From NCBI GenBank assembly GCA_965656535.1, contig CBFHKX010000012.1, forward strand, positions 1 through 12,649: a stretch of DNA of 12,649 nucleotides. The letters run 5' to 3'. The position numbers and the translations under genes were made by a program. This stretch comes from Lishizhenia sp965656535. Lineage in GTDB: Bacteria; Bacteroidota; Bacteroidia; Flavobacteriales_D; Crocinitomicaceae. The first letter of the stretch is position 1, and the number at the start of each line of letters is the position of its first letter. Below, piece after piece: positions 6,770 to 12,649 of the stretch. The notes beneath the pieces were generated by a model. The model made no database searches. It saw only the letters and a program-made list of their open reading frames with translations, and had not been told where the DNA came from.

Positions 6770-7154
6770 AGGTAAACTCTATTTCTTGCTGTTTTTTGCT
6801 GTTATTGCATTGTTCCACTTTGCCATTGCAAGCGTCTTTCCTCAACCTTATTTTAATCATCAGCTTATTCTCTGTTATGTAGTGTTAGTTTTAATTTCTT
6901 TTGTTGGAAATACCTTATTGCAATTTGCACTAAAGAAAGAAGATAAAAGTGCATTTTCAGAAATGTTTTTGGTTTTTACAACAATACAAATGTTAGTTGC
7001 CATGAGCTTTTCTGCCTATCTAATATATGGTGGTTTTCAATTTAAAAAAGAGCTTGTTTTACAATTTATAATTCTTTTCTTTTTGAGTTTGATTTTTCAG
7101 AGTCTCTTTTTTATTCGACTTGCTAAACGGAACAATGAACAAAAAAACACCTAA
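6762..7154 (+). CDS. Four-helix membrane protein in the AtpI position, function not recognised
   Basis: A 130-residue, strongly hydrophobic, Phe/Leu-rich protein with about four membrane helices (about 5-25, 34-56, 66-89 and 95-117) and a basic C-terminus (RLAKRNNEQKNT). I do not recognise a family signature. Position and topology (between an AtpZ-like gene and atpB, four helices, about 130 residues) match what is expected of ATP synthase subunit I, so it may be a divergent AtpI. It overlaps the upstream gene by 8 bases. A clear new promoter lies in the 84-bp gap before atpB, so expression of this gene may be partly uncoupled from the synthase itself. Confidence 0.8.
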   Translation: MIKGKLYFLLFFAVIALFHFAIASVFPQPYFNHQLILCYVVLVLISFVGNTLLQFALKKEDKSAFSEMFLVFTTIQMLVAMSFSAYLIYGGFQFKKELVLQFIILFFLSLIFQSLFFIRLAKRNNEQKNT

Positions 7155-7169
7155 TTCCATCTAATTTTA

Positions 7170-7199
7170 TTGTTCATTCTAAAAGATTGCATACCTTTG
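7170..7199 (+). promoter_or_regulatory. Bacteroidota-type promoter of the atp operon
   Basis: TTG (7170-7172), a 19-base spacer, then TACCTTTG (7192-7199) followed by C: an exact match to TTG-N17-23-TAnnTTTG. Transcription would start near 7205, giving a leader of roughly 34 bases before the atpB ATG. Confidence 0.82.
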
Positions 7200-7238
7200 C
7201 ACCGAAATTTTGAAACACACAATTAGAATTATTCTAAA

Positions 7239-8393
7239 ATGATGTTAAAGAACACGTTTAAAGCACTGGCTTTCATTTTTGTTACAGTTTTAGCTGTAAA
7301 CTTAGGGTTAGCAAAAGAGCTAGAAGTAGCAGATCATGGTAATCATGACATAGAAGCACATGGTAACGATTCACACGTTGCAGAAGCGCATGATGAAAAG
7401 GTTGATGTTACAGAAATGATCATGCATCACATTAAAGATGCGCATGAATGGCATCTTTGGGGCGGACACGAGAATTCTGTTTCTGTGTATCTTCCAATTA
7501 TTTTAATTGATGGTGGAGTAAAAGTTTTTTCTTCTTCTAATTTCTATCATGGAGAACATGCCGGTCATGGAGATCATACTTATTTAAAAGGTACTGGAGC
7601 AGCTGAAGGATATGCAATGGTTCACGAAAAAATCTACAAGCTGGATGCAAATGGAGAGATTAGTTTTGATTTAGAAGGGCATTCAATAAACGCTAAGCCT
7701 TTAGATTTTTCTATCACAAAAAACGTTGTAGCGCTAATTGTTTCCGCTTTATTGTTGATTTTAATTTTAGCAGCCGTTGCTAAATCATACAAGAAACATG
7801 GTTTTGGTGCGCCAAAAGGTATCTCACGCTTTATAGAGCCGATTGTAATTTTTATTAGAGATGATATTGCTAAAAGTAATATTGGTGAAAAGAAGTATAA
7901 GAAGTTTATGCCTTATCTATTAACGGCGTTTTTCTTTATTTGGATTAATAACTTGTTAGGATTAGTTCCTATCATTCCTGGTGGAGCCAACTTAACTGGT
8001 AATATCAGCTTTACTTTGGTGATGGCAGTATTCACTTTAATTTTGACATTAATCAACGGAAATAAACATTATTGGCAACACATTTTTGCAACTCCTGGAG
8101 TTCCTAAAGCATTATTGCCAATTATGATTCCGGTAGAAATCGTAGGTGTATTCACAAAGCCTTTTGCGTTAATGGTGCGTTTATTTGCAAACATTACTGC
8201 AGGGCATATTATAATCTTATCGTTAGTAGGGATTATCTTTACTTTCGAGAGTGTAGCTTGGGGAGGTTTATCTGTTCCTTTAGCATTGTTTATTTCAGTG
8301 TTAGAGTTATTGGTAGCATTCTTACAAGCCTTTGTATTTACGATGTTGTCTGCGTTGTTCATAGGAGCAGCAGTTGCAGAAGAACATCATTAA
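7239..8393 (+). CDS. atpB: F-type ATP synthase subunit a, with long His-rich N-terminal extension
   Basis: A 384-residue protein, much longer than the roughly 270 residues of E. coli AtpB. The C-terminal part holds the Fo subunit a helices, including PYLLTAFFFIWINNLLGLVP and FALMVRLFANITAGHI with the essential Arg314 that faces the c-ring during proton transfer. The first ~25 residues look like a signal peptide (LKNTFKALAFIFVTVLAVNLG). They are followed by about 130 residues before the first Fo helix (about 161-181), with 16 His between 33 and 148, often as AH/GH near acidic residues. Such an extension would face the periplasm. Long N-termini occur in other Bacteroidota AtpB proteins; the His clustering is what stands out. 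The start could also be the next ATG at 7242. It is the first gene of atpBEFHAG. Confidence 0.95.
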   Translation: MMLKNTFKALAFIFVTVLAVNLGLAKELEVADHGNHDIEAHGNDSHVAEAHDEKVDVTEMIMHHIKDAHEWHLWGGHENSVSVYLPIILIDGGVKVFSSSNFYHGEHAGHGDHTYLKGTGAAEGYAMVHEKIYKLDANGEISFDLEGHSINAKPLDFSITKNVVALIVSALLLILILAAVAKSYKKHGFGAPKGISRFIEPIVIFIRDDIAKSNIGEKKYKKFMPYLLTAFFFIWINNLLGLVPIIPGGANLTGNISFTLVMAVFTLILTLINGNKHYWQHIFATPGVPKALLPIMIPVEIVGVFTKPFALMVRLFANITAGHIIILSLVGIIFTFESVAWGGLSVPLALFISVLELLVAFLQAFVFTMLSALFIGAAVAEEHH

Positions 8394-8431
8394 TAAATTT
8401 GTAAACTTTTAATTAATAATAAATAACAGTT

Positions 8432-8632
8432 ATGGGAGTAGCAGCAATTGGTGCAGGTATCGCAGTATTAGGTGCCGGATTAGGAATTGGTAGAATTGGT
8501 GGTCAAGCAATGGATGCGATCGCACGTCAGCCAGAAGCAGCTTCAAAAATTCAAACTGCAATGATTATCGCAGCAGCCTTAATTGAAGGTGTTGCTTTAT
8601 TCGGTGTTGTAGTTGGACTTCTTCAAGGTTAA
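8432..8632 (+). CDS. atpE: F-type ATP synthase subunit c
   Basis: A 66-residue hairpin of two membrane helices. Helix 1 is Gly-rich (GAGLGIGRIGG), the polar loop is ARQPE (31-35), and helix 2 (about 42-64) carries the ion-binding Glu52 in ALIEGVALFG. The residue after Glu52 is Gly rather than the Ser/Thr of many Na+-binding c-subunits, so H+ coupling is the likelier reading. An in-frame stop (TAA, 8420-8422) just upstream excludes a longer N-terminus. The protein is short compared with 79 residues in E. coli. It lies 38 bases after atpB and is followed by a hairpin that separates it from atpF. Confidence 0.97.
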   Translation: MGVAAIGAGIAVLGAGLGIGRIGGQAMDAIARQPEAASKIQTAMIIAAALIEGVALFGVVVGLLQG

Positions 8633-8648
8633 GAAGAGAAAGCTTAGA

Positions 8649-8684
8649 AGGTTCTCGTAACGGTTGGTTACGAGAACCTCTTTT
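8649..8684 (+). terminator. Strong hairpin between atpE and atpF (attenuator, processing site or partial terminator)
   Basis: A perfect 13-bp stem: AGGTTCTCGTAAC (8649-8661), a 5-base loop GGTTG, and GTTACGAGAACCT (8667-8679), followed by CTTTT. The U-run is short, so full termination is unlikely. It lies 16 bases after the atpE stop in a 91-bp gap, the largest inside the atp operon. It may raise the amount of c relative to b by attenuation or 3'-end protection. Confidence 0.75.
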
Positions 8685-8723
8685 AAAAGTTTAAAAAGAA
8701 GAAATTATTTAATAAAGATAAAG

Positions 8724-9218
8724 ATGGATTTAATTACGCCAGATTTAGGATTGATATTTTGGACAGGATTAATTTTCTTGTTATTGATGTTTATCTTAGC
8801 AAAGTTTATTTGGAAGCCTATCATGGCTGCTGTTAATACAAGAGAGCAGAACATAGAAGAAGCTTTAGAATTAGCTGAGAAAACAAAAGCAGAAATGAAA
8901 GCACTTGCAGCGCAAAATGAAAATGCGTTAAAAGAAGCAAGAGCAGAAAGAGATGCGATGATCAAAGATGCAAAAGAAGTTGCAGAGAAAATGAAATCTG
9001 ATGCAGTAGACAATGCAAAGAAAGAAGCTGAGAAAGTAATGAACTCTGCAAGAGAGGTTATTGCTTCAGAAAAAAATGCTGCTATTGCAGAATTAAAAAC
9101 ACAAGTTGCTGCTATCTCTATAGAAATTGCAGAAAAAGTTGTGAAAGGCGAATTATCTTCAGATGATAAGCAAAAAGCATTAGCTTCTAAATTAGCAGAA
9201 GACATTAGTTTAAACTAA
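8724..9218 (+). CDS. atpF: F-type ATP synthase subunit b
   Basis: A 164-residue protein. It has a single N-terminal membrane helix (about 8-30, LGLIFWTGLIFLLLMFILA), the FIWKPI motif, then a long charged, Ala/Glu/Lys-rich coiled coil forming the peripheral stalk. ATG 8724 gives the family-typical start MDLITPDLGL. The longer frame opening at TTG 8664 begins inside the atpE-atpF hairpin and is rejected. Length fits the family (about 156-170). Only 4 bases separate its stop from atpH. Confidence 0.95.
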   Translation: MDLITPDLGLIFWTGLIFLLLMFILAKFIWKPIMAAVNTREQNIEEALELAEKTKAEMKALAAQNENALKEARAERDAMIKDAKEVAEKMKSDAVDNAKKEAEKVMNSAREVIASEKNAAIAELKTQVAAISIEIAEKVVKGELSSDDKQKALASKLAEDISLN

Positions 9219-9222
9219 GAGT

Positions 9223-9756
9223 ATGAAAGGGACAAAAGCAGCATCAAGATACGCGCAAGCTTTATTAGAGTTGGCAACCGAGCAAAATAAGGTTGACACA
9301 GTTCAGGATGATATGAACTTTTTCCTTTCTGTAGTAAATGAAAATAGAGAGTTCGAAAACTTACTTAAAAGTCCTATTGTTAAAGCAGATAAAAAGATTA
9401 GTATCTTTAACGCTGTGTTCGATGCCTTTGATGAAACGTCAATATCGTTCTTAACGCTTATTGTTAAAAACGGTAGAGAAAGTATTTTACCTCAAATAGC
9501 AATGGCTTATAAAACTAAGTTACAAGAGCAAAAAGGTATTGTACCGATTACAATTACTACAGCATCGAAATTAGATGAAGCAGTAAGAAGTCAGATTTTA
9601 GCGAAAATCGAGACTTCAGTAAAAGGAACTTTAGAAGTAGAAGAAAAAATAGATGAATCTCTAATTGGAGGTTTTGTTGTAAGAATGGGAGACACGCAAA
9701 TCGATGCAAGTGTATCTCGTCAATTTAAAGATTTAAAACAACGTTTAACACGATAA
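9223..9756 (+). CDS. atpH: F-type ATP synthase subunit delta (OSCP-like)
   Basis: A 177-residue protein. The N-terminal domain starts ASRYAQALLELA, the conserved delta/OSCP opening. The C-terminal domain has the expected EEKIDESLIGGFVVRMGD then DASVSRQFKDL. Delta joins the peripheral stalk (b) to the tip of the alpha-beta hexamer. Length matches E. coli AtpH (177). It is followed 26 bases later by atpA; the gap contains only a short imperfect-loop palindrome. Confidence 0.96.
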   Translation: MKGTKAASRYAQALLELATEQNKVDTVQDDMNFFLSVVNENREFENLLKSPIVKADKKISIFNAVFDAFDETSISFLTLIVKNGRESILPQIAMAYKTKLQEQKGIVPITITTASKLDEAVRSQILAKIETSVKGTLEVEEKIDESLIGGFVVRMGDTQIDASVSRQFKDLKQRLTR

Positions 9757-9782
9757 TCCCTTAGGGATAAAAAGTCAAGAAC

Positions 9783-11357
9783 ATGGCAGATGTAAAACCA
9801 GCAGAAGTTTCTGCAATTTTAAGAGAACAGTTATCAGGTCACAAATCTGAGGCTGAACTTCAAGAAGTAGGTACTGTATTACAAATCGGTGATGGTATCG
9901 CGCGTATTTACGGTTTAGGTGGAGTACAATATGGTGAACTTATCGAATTTGACGGTGGTTTACAAGGTATTGCACTTAACTTAGAAGAAGATAACGTAGG
10001 AGCCGTTCTTTTAGGACGTTCTTCTAGTGTAAAAGAAGGAGATACTGTAAAACGTCTTGGTCGTATCGCATCTATTAAGGTAGGTGAAGGTATGGTTGGT
10101 CGTGTAGTAAATACATTAGGTCTTCCTATCGATGGTAAAGGTGATATCCAAGGAGAATTATTTGAAATGCCTATCGAGCGTAAAGCGCCAGGTGTTATTT
10201 TCCGTCAGCCAGTTACAGAACCATTACAAACAGGTATTAAGTCTGTTGATGCTATGATTCCAATTGGTCGTGGTCAGCGTGAGCTTATTATTGGTGACCG
10301 TCAGACAGGTAAAACAACTGTTGCAATTGATGCAATCATCAACCAAAAAGAATTTTACGATGCTGGTAAGCCAGTTTACTGTATCTATGTAGCAGTTGGT
10401 CAAAAAGGATCTACAGTTGCAGGTATCGTTAAGAAATTAGAAGAAGCAGGTGCAATGGCTTACACTACAATTGTAGCAGCAAACGCATCTGATCCTGCTC
10501 CAATGCAGTTTTATGCACCAATGGCAGGAGCAGCAATAGGAGAGTATTTTAGAGATACTGGTCGCCCAGGATTAATTGTTTTTGATGATTTATCTAAGCA
10601 AGCAGTTGCATACCGTGAGGTTTCTTTATTATTACGTCGTCCTCCAGGTCGTGAAGCTTATCCAGGAGATGTATTCTACCTTCACTCAAGATTATTAGAA
10701 CGTGCAGCAAAAGTTATTAATGACGATACAATTGCAGCACAAATGAATGATTTACCAGAATCTTTAAAAGGTAAAGTAAAAGGAGGAGGTTCATTAACTG
10801 CACTTCCAATTATTGAAACACAAGCAGGTGATGTTTCTGCATATATCCCAACCAACGTAATTTCTATTACGGATGGTCAAATTTTCTTAGAATCTGATTT
10901 ATTTAACGCGGGTATTCGTCCGGCAATTAACGTAGGTATTTCTGTATCACGTGTTGGAGGTTCTGCACAGATTAAGTCAATGAAGAAAGTTGCTGGTACT
11001 TTAAAGTTAGATCAAGCACAGTATAGAGAGTTAGAAGCGTTTGCTAAATTTGGTTCTGATTTAGATGCTGCTACAAAAGCAGTTTTAGACAAAGGAGCAA
11101 GAAACGTTGAAATCTTAAAGCAAAAAGAAGGAGATCCTTACCCAGTAGAAAAGCAAATTGCTATTATTTATTTAGGTACGAAAGGATTAATTCAAAACGT
11201 TCCAGTTAATAAAGTTAAAGAGTTTGAAAATGAATTTTTAGACTTTATGGATGCTAAGCATAGAAATATCTTAGATACATTAAAAGCTGGTAAGTTAACA
11301 GATGAAGTTACAGATACACTTACGCAAGTAGCGAAAGAATTATCTAGTAAATACTAA
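9783..11357 (+). CDS. atpA: F-type ATP synthase subunit alpha
   Basis: A 524-residue protein. The P-loop is GDRQTGKT at 171-178, the Walker B-like strand LIVFDDL at 264-270, and the arginine finger Arg390 lies in VSRVGGSAQ. The PTNVISITDGQIFLES block at 356-371 is also intact. It is about 11 residues longer than E. coli AtpA (513). Part of this comes from a slightly longer segment around 311-335 (VINDDTIAAQMNDLPESLKG). Alpha supplies non-catalytic nucleotide sites and the arginine finger to the beta catalytic site. The beta gene is not in this window. Codon usage is noticeably biased (many CGT Arg and GGT Gly codons), as expected for a highly expressed gene. Confidence 0.98.
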   Translation: MADVKPAEVSAILREQLSGHKSEAELQEVGTVLQIGDGIARIYGLGGVQYGELIEFDGGLQGIALNLEEDNVGAVLLGRSSSVKEGDTVKRLGRIASIKVGEGMVGRVVNTLGLPIDGKGDIQGELFEMPIERKAPGVIFRQPVTEPLQTGIKSVDAMIPIGRGQRELIIGDRQTGKTTVAIDAIINQKEFYDAGKPVYCIYVAVGQKGSTVAGIVKKLEEAGAMAYTTIVAANASDPAPMQFYAPMAGAAIGEYFRDTGRPGLIVFDDLSKQAVAYREVSLLLRRPPGREAYPGDVFYLHSRLLERAAKVINDDTIAAQMNDLPESLKGKVKGGGSLTALPIIETQAGDVSAYIPTNVISITDGQIFLESDLFNAGIRPAINVGISVSRVGGSAQIKSMKKVAGTLKLDQAQYRELEAFAKFGSDLDAATKAVLDKGARNVEILKQKEGDPYPVEKQIAIIYLGTKGLIQNVPVNKVKEFENEFLDFMDAKHRNILDTLKAGKLTDEVTDTLTQVAKELSSKY

Positions 11358-11367
11358 TATTTTAATA

Positions 11368-11400
11368 AAGAGAGCCTTTCAATAGGTTCTCTTCATTTTA
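11368..11400 (+). terminator. Hairpin between atpA and atpG (partial terminator or processing site)
   Basis: AAGAGAGCCT (11368-11377) pairs with AGGTTCTCTT (11384-11393) through ten pairs including one G-U, with a 6-base loop, then a T-rich CATTTTA. It sits 10 bases after the atpA stop. The right arm contains AGGTTCTC, the same 8-mer as the left arm of the atpE-atpF hairpin. Its function is inferred only. Confidence 0.6.
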
Positions 11401-11420
11401 CTCTCAATTAAAGAAACAAA

Positions 11421-12293
11421 ATGGCGAATCTTAAGGAAATTAAGAACAGAATCACTTCAATTGGATCAACGATGCAAATTACATCGGCTATGAAGATGGT
11501 TTCTGCTGCTAAATTGAAAAGAGCGCAAGATGCAATTACGCAAATGCGACCTTATTCGGAAAAACTGCAAGAAATATTAGGTAATCTAAGTGCAACATTA
11601 GATTTATCAGAAAACGCTTATGCAGAACAAAGAGAGGTTAAGAACGTAATAGTAGTTGCTGTTACATCAAACCGCGGTTTATGTGGTGGTTTTAACAATA
11701 CTATAATCAAGAAGGTAAATGCAATGTTAGCTGGAGATTATGGTAAGGTTAACACTAAATTAATCGCTGTAGGTAAGAAAGCAAATGATTCGTTTAAGAG
11801 AAGATCTGAATCTTACAGACCAGAAGGTATTGGTGCTGCCGAAGATATGTTCAATGATTTAACCTTTGAACGTTCTTCTCAGCTTGCAGAGTTTTTGATG
11901 AATGAATTCAAAGAAGGCAGAGTTGATAAAGTTGTTGTAGTGTACAATAAATTTAAAAATGCTGCTGTTCAAATTGTTCAAGAAGAGCAATTCTTGCCAA
12001 TCGTACCTAATGTGCAAGAAAACGGTTCTTCTGGAGACTATATTTTTGAACCTTCTAAACAAGAAATTGTAGAAGATTTAATTCCAAAATCATTAAAAAC
12101 GCAATTGTTTAAAGCATTGTTAGATTCAAACGCTTCAGAACATGGAGCCAGAATGACTGCTATGCACAAAGCAACTGATAATGCATCAGAATTAAAGAGA
12201 AACTTAACGTTAGAATATAATAAAGCACGTCAAGCTGCAATTACTAACGAGATTTTAGAAATAGTTGGTGGTGCAGAAGCATTGAATAGCTAA
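11421..12293 (+). CDS. atpG: F-type ATP synthase subunit gamma
   Basis: A 290-residue protein. The N-terminal helix reads IKNRITSIGSTMQITSAMKM with VSAAKLKRAQ. The central Rossmann-like domain begins near 75 and includes SNRGLCGGFN (83-92). The C-terminal helix begins ARMTAMHKATDNASEL (about 243) and ends EILEIVGGAEAL. Together the two terminal helices form the rotary shaft. It is last in atpBEFHAG, with a strong terminator 12 bases after the stop. Beta and epsilon do not follow, consistent with the separate atpDC locus known in Bacteroidota. Confidence 0.97.
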   Translation: MANLKEIKNRITSIGSTMQITSAMKMVSAAKLKRAQDAITQMRPYSEKLQEILGNLSATLDLSENAYAEQREVKNVIVVAVTSNRGLCGGFNNTIIKKVNAMLAGDYGKVNTKLIAVGKKANDSFKRRSESYRPEGIGAAEDMFNDLTFERSSQLAEFLMNEFKEGRVDKVVVVYNKFKNAAVQIVQEEQFLPIVPNVQENGSSGDYIFEPSKQEIVEDLIPKSLKTQLFKALLDSNASEHGARMTAMHKATDNASELKRNLTLEYNKARQAAITNEILEIVGGAEALNS

Positions 12294-12305
12294 ACATAAT
12301 ATTTT

Positions 12306-12340
12306 AAAAAAAAGCCATCAGTTTTGATGGCTTTTTTTTT
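12306..12340 (+). terminator. Intrinsic terminator of the atp operon
   Basis: A run of 8 A, stem GCCATCA (12314-12320), loop GTTT, TGATGGC (12325-12331), then 9 T. Pairing of the flanking A and T runs extends the stem, and the symmetry would allow function on both strands. It closes the operon before the PorP/SprF-like gene. Confidence 0.95.
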
Positions 12341-12410
12341 GTCTAATATTTTAGGTAAGTCCACGTCGTTCGTCGTCGAATTATTCCTAAATACTTATGA
12401 ATATATGTTT

Positions 12411-12422
12411 TTAGTCGACTAA
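12411..12422. promoter_or_regulatory. Perfect 12-bp palindrome next to the porP/sprF-like promoter
   Basis: TTAGTCGACTAA is its own reverse complement and ends one base before the TTTG of the -33 element (12423-12426). This is the usual place for an activator or repressor dimer site. No binding protein is identifiable from the window, so the operator role is inference. Confidence 0.35.
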
Positions 12423-12423
12423 T

Positions 12424-12455
12424 TTGTTTTTTAACGTATTCTTTCGTTAACTTTG
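12424..12455 (+). promoter_or_regulatory. Bacteroidota-type promoter of the PorP/SprF-like gene
   Basis: TTG (12424-12426, within TTTG), a 21-base spacer, and TAACTTTG (12448-12455) followed by C: an exact consensus match. The ATG lies 16 bases past the -7 element, so the leader is very short. Confidence 0.8.
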
Positions 12456-12471
12456 CGGGAATTGTATATTA

Positions 12472-12649
12472 ATGAGAGTAATACACTATATCGCAATTAT
12501 TTGTTTCAGTTTACTAGGCGCAAGAGCAGTAGCCCAGCAAGACCCTCATTTTACACAGTATTTTGATAATACCTTGTTTGTAAATCCTGCGTATGCTGGT
12601 AGCCGTGGGATGTTAAATATAACCGGTATTCACCGTCAGCAATGGGTTG
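12472..12649 (+). CDS. PorP/SprF family type IX secretion membrane protein (3' partial)
   Basis: 59 full codons are present before the window ends. The protein begins with a signal peptide (about MRVIHYIAIICFSLLGARAVAQ), followed by QDPHFTQYFDNTLFVNPAYAG. The motif QDPHFTQY-x-NPAYAGS is the characteristic N-terminus of PorP/SprF proteins, outer-membrane beta-barrel partners of the T9SS. Many Bacteroidota encode several paralogs, often next to genes for CHU_C-containing proteins, so the exact ortholog cannot be stated. It has its own promoter and is separated from the atp operon by a terminator. Confidence 0.88.
   Translation, partial: MRVIHYIAIICFSLLGARAVAQQDPHFTQYFDNTLFVNPAYAGSRGMLNITGIHRQQWV

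Noticed and set aside
8664..8723. TTG start for atpF inside the hairpin
   Set aside because: The extension is basic, unlike subunit b, and is encoded by the hairpin; ATG 8724 gives the typical start.
8705..9205. 166-codon minus-strand open frame opposite atpF
   Set aside because: Ser/Ala/Phe-rich composition is the antisense image of the Ala/Glu/Lys-rich coiled coil; no independent evidence of a gene.
9756..9768. Short palindrome ATCCCTTAGGGAT between atpH and atpA
   Set aside because: The stem is only 5-6 bp with a tiny loop and no U-run, too weak to call a terminator or site.
12363..12379. CGTCG-rich patch in the intergenic region before the PorP/SprF-like gene
   Set aside because: Low-complexity short repeats without consistent period or symmetry; nothing to support a specific element.

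Overview
The window looks like chromosomal DNA of a flavobacterium-like member of the Bacteroidota. It is AT-rich, lacks strong Shine-Dalgarno sites, and carries promoters of the Bacteroidota form TTG-N17-23-TAnnTTTG. It also encodes hallmark families of that phylum: a type B (CHU_C) type IX secretion (T9SS) sorting domain, a SprE/PorW lipoprotein, a PorP/SprF protein, and an atp operon that lacks beta and epsilon. I cannot place it to genus from the sequence alone.

Layout: (1) 1-1207 holds the 3' end of a large calcium-binding (thrombospondin type 3-like) repeat surface protein with a T9SS type B C-terminal domain. Its reading frame breaks at about 763-768. (2) 1236-2532, minus strand, is a tightly overlapping three-gene signalling cassette: LytTR response regulator, stand-alone receiver, then a small Hpt-like protein, with no histidine kinase. 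(3) 2684-3328 is a YceI-like lipoprotein with its own terminator. (4) 3443-7154 is a chain of sprE/porW-like lipoprotein, bactofilin, AtpZ/AtpI-like protein and an unnamed four-helix membrane protein, closely spaced or overlapping. (5) 7239-12293 is atpB-E-F-H-A-G, starting from a clear promoter at 7170-7199 and ending at a strong terminator at 12306-12340. (6) 12472 to the end is the start of a PorP/SprF family gene with a textbook promoter preceded by a perfect 12-bp palindrome.

How they fit together: three loci (1, 4 and 6) belong to or depend on the type IX secretion/gliding apparatus, and the SprE-like gene runs directly into a bactofilin and the ATP synthase assembly genes. The atp genes encode all of Fo (a, c, b) plus delta, alpha and gamma; beta and epsilon must be elsewhere. 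Two hairpins in the atp intergenic gaps (atpE-atpF and atpA-atpG) share an 8-mer and could tune subunit stoichiometry.

Most of the window is recognisable core biology. The less ordinary items are the frameshifted repeat adhesin with its nested 450-bp repeat, the kinase-less Hpt/REC/LytTR cassette, the His-rich extension of AtpB, the atp hairpins, and the palindrome abutting the porP/sprF-like promoter. I found no evidence of a mobile element, CRISPR array, or tRNA or rRNA gene.
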